Source: Gammaproteobacteria bacterium
GTDB lineage: Bacteria; Pseudomonadota; Gammaproteobacteria; Steroidobacterales; Steroidobacteraceae
DNA: 6,147 nt
Direction of reading: 5' to 3'
Assembly (NCBI GenBank): GCA_028293775.1
Contig: JAQGOD010000176.1
Span: 1-6,147 of the forward strand
Both the position numbers and the translations under genes were made by a program. Positions within the stretch are counted from its first letter, which is position 1. Every line of letters begins with the position of its first letter. This document shows, in pieces, positions 1 to 4,262 of the stretch. The notes beneath the pieces are model-generated. The model was given only the letters and a program-made list of their open reading frames with translations, made no database searches and had not been told where the DNA came from.

Positions 1-252
1 GCGGCCATAGTCGCCATTCCACAAAGCCGCGCGCACCCGCCACTCTTGCACTTGGGTGTCCGTGACGGCCATGGGCAGCCCGTCAAAGGCCGCTATTGCT
101 CGCGGATTCCTAGCGTACGCCGCGCCGAGCGCCGCAGAGCGCTGTAGACGATCACGCAGCGCCGGCGCGAGTCCTTCACGGGCGAGGATCTGCTGCAGTA
201 TATCCAGTGCAATCACCTCATCGCTGCGCGAATGCTTGTCGAAACCCGTGGC
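1..252 (-). pseudogene. slt: In-frame continuation of the slt gene beyond the premature TAG (partial at the window edge)
   Basis: Directly after the TAG at 253-255 (minus strand), the same frame stays open for 84 codons to the window edge and still reads like the Slt superhelical domain. It contains GFDKHSRSDEVIALDILQQI, then a helical stretch, then QEWRVRAALWNGDYGR. The last segment matches the WRVRAALR-x-GDW pattern expected just before the domain's repeat helices in Slt homologues. No frameshift is needed to join the halves, so one base change (for example TAG from TGG or CAG) would restore the gene. The catalytic domain should lie to the left of the window and cannot be inspected. Explanations are a real nonsense mutation, a sequencing error, or, less likely, suppression or readthrough. 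I see no strong internal start with a ribosome binding site that would rescue translation here. Confidence 0.65.
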
Positions 253-987
253 CTATGCCTCCGGCTCGACGCTCAATGATGGATGGGTGGCGAGAACGTT
301 GATGGCAGGTCTCGGTGACTCGAGCAGATCTGACCACTGCAGCAGCGGTGCCCTGAGGCTCAAGGGAACGTCCGCCGCGAATTCACGGGCAAGCTTAGGG
401 TTGTCGGCCGCCAGCGCGGCGCGCGTACGCATCTCCGCGAGTCCCGGGGTGAGCAAGCCTTGCTGCCGCAACCATGTGAACACGTCCGCACACTCGGCCG
501 GCGGCTTTTGCGGGACAAGCCAGCGTACGAGTGCCGCAGCGGCGAGTCCTTGCGTATCGTTGCTGGACAAGCGTGCCTGGAGCCGATCGCAGACCAGTGC
601 AGGATCGACCACATCCAAGGAGCGGGGCAGGAACCAATCCCAGCGATGGCGTTGACCTAGACTCATGAGCCAGTCTTTGCGCAGGCCGCGCGCCACGGGT
701 TTTCCTAGGTGAGCCTGCAGAAAGGCTTCCGCAGCCGCATCAAGGCTTTCATCCGGCCTCAAGGTCAGGTCGCGCCTCAATCTCGCCGCGACCAGATAGT
801 CGTAAATGACGTAGTTCTGCAGAGTTGCCGAATCCGGTAGGTCGGGTTGGTGCAGGCGTACGCGCTGCATGGCCGCCACGAACTCCTGGCGAGGGGCCTG
901 CGCCTCAGAAGGTGACTCCTCGCAGAAGGCGGGGGAGAGCCCTGCCAAAAAAGCAGCGCCAAGGAGTATTTTCAGCCAGATCGACAT
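253..987 (-). CDS. slt: Soluble lytic murein transglycosylase, N-terminal part ending at a premature in-frame TAG
   Basis: This reading frame encodes 244 residues resembling the N-terminal superhelical domain of Slt70-type lytic transglycosylases, periplasmic enzymes that cleave peptidoglycan between MurNAc and GlcNAc to form 1,6-anhydroMurNAc. Residues 1 to about 22 form a signal peptide: a lysine, a hydrophobic run (ILLGAAFLAGL), then SPAFC before EES. The body is helical and rich in Ala, Leu and Arg, with Slt-like segments such as NYVIYDYLVAARL and WDWFLPRSLD. The ATG at 985-987 is chosen because the signal peptide begins there; the frame stays open upstream to 1206, but that extension lies antisense to hemD and looks nothing like an export signal. 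No strong Shine-Dalgarno precedes the start. Family members are usually about 600-700 residues, with the catalytic SLT domain at the C-terminus, so this product alone lacks the active site. It is divergent from hemD. The family call is from memory of the fold and its motifs. Confidence 0.72.
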   Translation of the reverse strand: MSIWLKILLGAAFLAGLSPAFCEESPSEAQAPRQEFVAAMQRVRLHQPDLPDSATLQNYVIYDYLVAARLRRDLTLRPDESLDAAAEAFLQAHLGKPVARGLRKDWLMSLGQRHRWDWFLPRSLDVVDPALVCDRLQARLSSNDTQGLAAAALVRWLVPQKPPAECADVFTWLRQQGLLTPGLAEMRTRAALAADNPKLAREFAADVPLSLRAPLLQWSDLLESPRPAINVLATHPSLSVEPEA

Positions 988-1017
988 GCCGCTATTATGG
1001 TGGCTAGGGGCAAATCG
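988..1017. promoter_or_regulatory. 30-bp divergent gap between slt and hemD with overlapping -10-like hexamers
   Basis: The start codons of slt (minus) and hemD (plus) are only 30 bp apart. The plus strand carries TATTAT at 993-998 (5 of 6 to the sigma70 -10 consensus). Almost the same bases read on the minus strand as CATAAT (994-999, also 5 of 6). For hemD, AGGGG at 1006-1010, seven bases before the ATG at 1018, is a good Shine-Dalgarno. The corresponding -35 positions are weak on both strands (TTTCAG for plus, TTCATC for minus), so promoter activity is a guess. Any hemD promoter elements would lie inside the start of slt, and vice versa. Confidence 0.3.
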
Positions 1018-1821
1018 ATGAAGTCTAAAATAGTGGCGATCCTCGAAAGCCGCGCCGGCGCCCATTTGGCGGAATTGGTTGCGCGTCGCGGCGGCGTACC
1101 GATGCTTGCACCTGCGTTGGAAGAGGTGCCCGACCTGGACCCCGCGGCGGTGCTGGCTCTCCTTGAGCAATGGCGCGTCGAGCCCTTTAAGATCTGTATC
1201 TTTCAAACCGGCGTCGGTACCCGAGCCCTGTTTTCAGCGACGGATGCGGCCGACCTCACGAAAGAGTTCAAGGACTTGATCGCCGCATCCCTCGTGGTGG
1301 TGCGGGGGCCGAAGCCCGTTGGCGAATTGAATGCGCGAGGCATTCGAATCGACATTCGTGCGGCCTCTCCTTTCACCTCCGAGACTGTTTTGGCGGCCGT
1401 CTCGGATATCCAGGTCGAAAACTCTTTGATCCTGGTGCAAAGATACGGAGCGGCGAATCAAGTGCTCACGGCGGCACTCGAGGCTCGCGGCGCGGCCGTG
1501 CACGAAATTGCCACCTATCGGTGGGCGTTGCCGGCGAATACGCAACCGCTTGTCGACCTGCTGGCAGCCTTGGCTGAACGCCGCGTACATGCCGTGGTGT
1601 TCACGAGCGCTGTACAAATGCATCATCTCTATGCGGTCGCGGAGCGGTGCGGCGCGGCGGTGCAGTTAGCGGACCACTTGAACCGCTGCATCGTGGCGTC
1701 CATCGGACCGGTATGCTCGCGCGCGCTGCGGGAGCATGGCGTCACGCCGACACTCGAGGCGAACCCGCCGAAACTCGGGCCGTTGATGGTTGCGCTCGAG
1801 GAGGCGATGAATGCCGCATAG
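1018..1821 (+). CDS. hemD: Uroporphyrinogen-III synthase (HemD family), stand-alone
   Basis: The 267-residue product looks like uroporphyrinogen-III synthase, the cytosolic enzyme that cyclises hydroxymethylbilane with inversion of ring D to give uroporphyrinogen III, precursor of haem, sirohaem and cobalamin. The family layout of two alternating alpha/beta domains is visible. Landmarks are ILESRAGAHLAELVARRGG at 8-26, FQTGVGTRAL at 62-71, VVVRGPKPV at 93-101, VQRYGAANQVL at 140-150, ATYRWALP at 165-172, VVFTSAVQMHHL at 193-204 and VASIGPVCSRALREHGV at 226-242. The GPKPV, QRYG and YRWxLP signatures resemble the HemD branch found in actinobacteria and alongside nitrite/sirohaem genes, more than the hemCD-operon type of enterobacteria; this is from memory. 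An upstream in-frame ATG at 997 is possible, but the AGGGG at 1006-1010 is correctly spaced only for the ATG at 1018. No hemC or hemX lies beside it. Family confidence is high; the exact pathway is less certain. Confidence 0.87.
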   Translation: MKSKIVAILESRAGAHLAELVARRGGVPMLAPALEEVPDLDPAAVLALLEQWRVEPFKICIFQTGVGTRALFSATDAADLTKEFKDLIAASLVVVRGPKPVGELNARGIRIDIRAASPFTSETVLAAVSDIQVENSLILVQRYGAANQVLTAALEARGAAVHEIATYRWALPANTQPLVDLLAALAERRVHAVVFTSAVQMHHLYAVAERCGAAVQLADHLNRCIVASIGPVCSRALREHGVTPTLEANPPKLGPLMVALEEAMNAA

Positions 1822-1832
1822 CTTGTCCATTT

Positions 1833-1854
1833 CCTGTCGGCGCAAGACGACAGG
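1833..1854 (+). terminator. Stem-loop after hemD, possible weak terminator
   Basis: Twelve bases after the hemD stop, CCTGTCG (1833-1839) and CGACAGG (1848-1854) form a perfect 7-bp inverted repeat around an 8-base loop. Two further T-G pairs could extend the stem. No T-run follows on the plus strand, so it does not meet the usual intrinsic terminator pattern. It could instead be an mRNA-stabilising hairpin or chance. Confidence 0.3.
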
Positions 1855-1907
1855 GGCTTGGCGCTAGGTCTGACGGAGACAAATCCAAGCTTAAGCTCAA
1901 GGCAGTG

Positions 1908-1939
1908 TATAAATACGGTCGCCGTCGCATCTTGAGGAG
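1908..1939 (+). promoter_or_regulatory. Candidate -10 element and Shine-Dalgarno for the ferritin-like gene
   Basis: TATAAA at 1908-1913 is a good -10-like hexamer 32 bases before the ATG. GAGGAG at 1934-1939 is a strong Shine-Dalgarno with a 6-base spacer to the ATG at 1946. No convincing -35 lies 16-18 bp upstream (the region reads CCAAGC), so the promoter would need an activator or another sigma factor. The ribosome binding site is well supported; the promoter is tentative. Confidence 0.45.
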
Positions 1940-1945
1940 CAGTCA

Positions 1946-2518
1946 ATGGAAAATCAAAAACCCATATCCAAACCGTTCTTAACGGATATCAAAACTTTGC
2001 GCGAGCGGGCAAGAAGCAACATTGCGAGCGGCGGCGTGACATTCACCTATAAGGGCGACGTCAAGAAGACCATTGAGATATTGCAATCGGTTTTAGCGAC
2101 CGAGATCGTGTGCGTATTGCGATATACCATGCATGCGATTGCTGCCCAGGGTATCTCCAGCGAAGGGGTCAAGGACGAGTTCGAGCAGCACGCCAAGGAA
2201 GAAGCGGAGCATATGAAGCAAGTCGCTGAACGCATCAACCAGCTCGGCGGCAAGCCGGATTTTAACCCCACCGGCTTGGCTAGCCGCGCCGCCTCGGAAT
2301 ACGGCACGGCCGAGAACTTGGTTGAAATGATCAAGGAAAACCTGATCGCGGAGCGCATCGCTGTCGATCATTACCGAGAACTGATCCGCTATTTCGGCGA
2401 GGATGATCCCGGCACCCGGACCATGTTGCAGCACATTTTAGTGGTTGAAGAAGAGCATGCGAACGACATGCATGATTTGTTGGTGGCCCACGAAGGTCGT
2501 CCGATGCTTCCCGGATAG
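1946..2518 (+). CDS. Bacterioferritin-like diiron ferritin protein
   Basis: This 190-residue protein has the four-helix-bundle diiron pattern of the ferritin/bacterioferritin family, which oxidises ferrous iron and stores it or uses up peroxide in the cytoplasm. The six expected ligands are visible: E53 (ATEIVCVLRY), E86 and H89 (E-A-E-H, an ExxH motif), E136 (NLIAERIAVDHYREL), and E168 and H171 (E-E-E-H, the second ExxH). Their spacing is close to E. coli Bfr (E18, E51, H54, E94, E127, H130), except that the second-to-third helix link is about seven residues longer. The residue corresponding to Bfr Met52, the inter-subunit haem ligand, is A87, so haem binding of the Bfr type looks absent. 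An N-terminal extension of about 35 residues precedes helix A; Bfr is only about 158 residues. There is no signal peptide or transmembrane segment. The start is fixed by GAGGAG at 1934-1939. A Dps-like or other ferritin-like subgroup remains possible; whether it forms a 24-mer cannot be told. Confidence 0.85.
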   Translation: MENQKPISKPFLTDIKTLRERARSNIASGGVTFTYKGDVKKTIEILQSVLATEIVCVLRYTMHAIAAQGISSEGVKDEFEQHAKEEAEHMKQVAERINQLGGKPDFNPTGLASRAASEYGTAENLVEMIKENLIAERIAVDHYRELIRYFGEDDPGTRTMLQHILVVEEEHANDMHDLLVAHEGRPMLPG

Positions 2519-2536
2519 CAGGGAAAAAACTCCGGC

Positions 2537-2884
2537 TTAGTCGCTGGCGCCCACGGAAGGAGGATCGCTCGCGGGAAAGGATTCCTCCAGGGCTTCGTCC
2601 AGCAATTCATCCATGTGCTTTTTGTCGGGCGCTTGGGCGTGCTTACTCATGTAGGCAGCTGCATAGGAACAGGCGGGATTTACCGACCAGCCGCGCTCGC
2701 CGGCCACCTTCAGCGCAGCCCGCATGAGTTCAGCCGCCACCCCTCGTCCACCAATGGCTTGCGGCACGCCGGTGTGCGTAATAGTCATGACGCCGTCTGC
2801 CAGCGTGTAATCCAATTCCGCGCGAAAACCGTCGATCTCGGTCGTAAACTGGTGTCCGTTCGAATCGTGATTAATGGTGCTCAT
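2537..2884 (-). CDS. Small YjdJ-type GNAT N-acetyltransferase with a SFPASDPPS C-terminal tail
   Basis: This 115-residue protein resembles the compact GNAT family of E. coli YjdJ and human NATD1, predicted acyl-CoA N-acyltransferases of unknown substrate. Family landmarks are GFRAELDYTLADGVMTITHT at 19-38, VPQAIGGRGVAAELMRAAL at 40-58 (acetyl-CoA loop GGRGVA at 45-50) and VNPACSYAAAYMSKH at 68-82. After this domain comes DELLDEALEESFPASDPPS at 92-110. I recall this acidic tail ending in SFPASDPPS from the C-termini of many small proteobacterial proteins, but it is not a usual part of YjdJ. The start at 2882-2884 begins the conserved domain and has GGAGG (complement of 2888-2892) just three bases upstream. 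The frame stays open to 3367, but that extension is an Arg/Pro-rich shadow of the upstream gene's repeat tract. The first 14 bp overlap the end of the YXWGXW gene, which suggests translational coupling. It converges on the ferritin gene with an 18-bp gap and no clear terminator. Confidence 0.8.
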   Translation of the reverse strand: MSTINHDSNGHQFTTEIDGFRAELDYTLADGVMTITHTGVPQAIGGRGVAAELMRAALKVAGERGWSVNPACSYAAAYMSKHAQAPDKKHMDELLDEALEESFPASDPPSVGASD

Positions 2885-4094
2885 GATCCTCCGGGTGCGG
2901 TGCGTTTTGACGCGGCTGCTCTTTTGGAGGCGCGGGACGCGGCTGCTCTCTTGGCGCCTGCTGCTGAGCCGGCGGCCTCGCTGGTTGAGTTTGCGCGGGT
3001 TGGCGTTGCGGCTCAACCCGGGCGGGTTCGCGAGGTGGGGGTGGGGGCGGTCGAACATTCTGGGGCGGCGGCGCTGTTCGATTCGGCGCGACTTCGCGAT
3101 TCGGCGCGACTTCGCGATTCGGCGCGACCTGTCGATTATTAGGGGTAAATTGTTGACTGGGCGCGGCCTCTCGATTGGGAGGCGACCTCTCGATCGGGGG
3201 CGCGACCTGTCGATTGGGAGGCGACCTCTCGACTGGGGGAGCGGCCTCTCGATTGGGAGTGCCTTGTCCCGGATTGGTTGTGACCTGTCGTTTGGGTGCA
3301 AACGGCGCTGCGTCTGGACCGGGGCGCGGCGTGCCCTCGCGGGGTTGCGGATCCGCACGCCCGCCATTAAGGGTCCCAGCGTGCTGCGCGGGGACCGGAT
3401 TCGAGAAATTTCCCGCGCGTGGGGTTGCCGCTATCGGCGGGTTGCCATGATTGGTAGCGGCGCGCAGCTCGGGGTTGGTCCGCGCCGTCTGCTCGTGCTC
3501 ATGTTGCGTTGGAGTAAAAGCTACGTGGTGCCCGCGCTCCGCAGCTATTTCGGCGCCGGTCGGCTGGGCACGAACGCCGCCGTTGCCGCCGTTAAAACTC
3601 ACGCGGTTGTTGGAAACATTGTTGATAACGGTCCTGTTGTAAACGTTGGTAACGCGCGTATTGCCCACATTGACCACGGAGCGATTGTAATAAAGCCGGC
3701 CGCGGTCCCAGTAACCTCCCTCATATCCACGGCCCCCGTAGCCATAGCCGTAGTTGACTCCGCCGTAGAAGCCGACTGTGGGACCCCAGTAACCGGGGCG
3801 CCATAAATAGACTCCGTCTGAAGCCGCCCAATAACCCGGCGTCCATAAATACTCCGGCTGCGGCGGCTCTACCCAGGTCCCTGGGACCCAGTAATAATCT
3901 TGGATTTCGTCGCTCCAAGCCCAGTAGCCCGGTGTCCAGAGATACCCGTCTGCCGGAATCGGCGGCTGGTCATAGACAGGGAGTTCAGGCGGGGCAATGT
4001 TCACCGAAATAGTTACCTCAGCGATGACGGCGAGGGGAAAAAGCGCCAGCAATAGCGCGGAAGCGATACAGCGAGTCCAAGTGTTCGAACGCAT
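2871..4094 (-). CDS. Exported YXWGXW-repeat protein with a Pro/Asn/Arg-rich repetitive C-terminal half
   Basis: The 407-residue product starts with a clear signal peptide (RSNTWTR, hydrophobic ASALLLALFPLAVIA, likely cleavage after residue 25), so it is probably periplasmic or envelope-associated. The mature N-terminus has four aromatic repeats of the YxWxPGxW type (WXXGXW/YXWGXW family): YLWTPGYW at 51-58, YYWVPGTW at 67-74, YLWTPGYW at 83-90 and YLWRPGYW at 96-103. A Gly/Tyr-rich stretch follows (109-129), then an Asn/Val-rich, beta-prone segment with NVGNTRVTNVYNRTVINNV at 142-160. From about residue 210 to the end it is low-complexity Pro/Asn/Arg/Gln sequence with 13- and 6-residue repeats at 281-340, a run of seven prolines at 349-355 and other Pro-rich stretches, ending in a His/Asp/Glu tail (HPEDHEHH). 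GGAG (complement of 4104-4107) lies 9 bases before the ATG. It is the first gene of a pair with the acetyltransferase and is divergent from ppc. The family has no established function; a cell-envelope structural or stress role is only a guess. Confidence 0.85.
   Translation of the reverse strand: MRSNTWTRCIASALLLALFPLAVIAEVTISVNIAPPELPVYDQPPIPADGYLWTPGYWAWSDEIQDYYWVPGTWVEPPQPEYLWTPGYWAASDGVYLWRPGYWGPTVGFYGGVNYGYGYGGRGYEGGYWDRGRLYYNRSVVNVGNTRVTNVYNRTVINNVSNNRVSFNGGNGGVRAQPTGAEIAAERGHHVAFTPTQHEHEQTARTNPELRAATNHGNPPIAATPRAGNFSNPVPAQHAGTLNGGRADPQPREGTPRPGPDAAPFAPKRQVTTNPGQGTPNREAAPPVERSPPNRQVAPPIERSPPNREAAPSQQFTPNNRQVAPNREVAPNREVAPNRTAPPPQNVRPPPPPPREPARVEPQRQPAQTQPARPPAQQQAPREQPRPAPPKEQPRQNAPHPEDHEHH
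3075..3254 (-). repeat. Coding tandem repeats (39-bp and 18-bp units) in the YXWGXW gene
   Basis: Residues 281-340 of the YXWGXW protein consist of related units. Two 13-residue units (NREAAPPVERSPP and NRQVAPPIERSPP) and a diverged third (NREAAPSQQFTPN) are followed by 6-residue units NRQVAP, NREVAP, NREVAP and a partial NRTAPP. On DNA, 18-bp copies at 3080-3097 and 3098-3115 are identical and 3116-3133 differs only near its end. Both unit lengths are multiples of three, so copy-number changes would keep the frame. The tract is expected to be prone to slippage or recombination between copies. Confidence 0.85.
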
Positions 4095-4151
4095 AGTTTT
4101 TATCTCCGAACGAAAACCGAATCGCGTGGCGACGATGTTATTGCGAGCACC

Positions 4152-4180
4152 ACTATATAGCGCAACTGTGGAGGTCTTAA
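4152..4180 (-). promoter_or_regulatory. Candidate sigma70-type promoter for the YXWGXW-acetyltransferase pair
   Basis: On the minus strand, TTAAGA (complement of 4175-4180, 4 of 6 to the -35 consensus) and TATAGT (complement of 4152-4157, 5 of 6 to the -10 consensus) are separated by exactly 17 bp. This would start transcription near 4145, giving a leader of about 50 bases before the ATG at 4094, with GGAG (complement of 4104-4107) within it. This is the best-formed promoter candidate in the window, based on consensus match only. Confidence 0.5.
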
Positions 4181-4245
4181 TCAGCTTGCTGCGCCCGCCC
4201 CTGTAGGATATTGCTGATAGCCCACTGAATGGGTCGCCTACTCCT

Positions 4246-4262
4246 TATATATTATGGCCGTT
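4246..4262 (+). promoter_or_regulatory. AT-rich -10-like region immediately upstream of ppc
   Basis: TATATATTAT at 4246-4255 lies directly before the ppc start and contains several overlapping -10-like hexamers (TATATA at 4246, TATATT at 4248, TATTAT at 4250). With the usual 6-8 base distance, transcription would begin at about 4258-4263, at or next to the ATG. The -35 position is poor (CTGAAT at 4225-4230, 3 of 6). No Shine-Dalgarno is seen before either candidate ATG (4254 or 4263). The data fit a leaderless or near-leaderless transcript, but a promoter further upstream cannot be excluded. Confidence 0.3.

Noticed and set aside
56..655. 199-codon open frame on the plus strand
   Set aside because: It is antisense to slt, has a Ser/Ala/Arg-rich composition typical of a GC-rich shadow, and shows no recognisable domain or ribosome site. 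The minus strand carries the Slt-like sequence.
988..1206. N-terminal extension of the slt frame by 73 codons
   Set aside because: It lies antisense to hemD and would bury the signal peptide at residue 74, so the ATG at 985-987 is the sensible start.
2511..2535. CCGGA...TCCGG inverted repeat with an A-run at the convergent ends of the ferritin and acetyltransferase genes
   Set aside because: It is a 5-bp stem with a loop of about 17 bases that contains the A-run. This is not a credible bidirectional terminator.
3075..3254. CRISPR-like appearance of the regular short repeats
   Set aside because: The units are contiguous, multiples of three, inside a reading frame and without unique spacers, so they are coding tandem repeats.
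2874..3806. 310-codon open frame on the plus strand, rich in Arg, Leu and Gly
   Set aside because: It is the complement of the Pro/Asn/Arg repeat tract and YXWGXW motifs. The minus strand has a signal peptide, a ribosome site and known repeats; the plus frame has only low-complexity echoes of them.
4203..4241. Nested inverted repeats (GTAGG/CCTAC outside, CCCA/TGGG inside) upstream of ppc
   Set aside because: The stems are only 4-5 bp with large unpaired stretches, and nothing marks them as a terminator, riboswitch or operator. This is likely chance.
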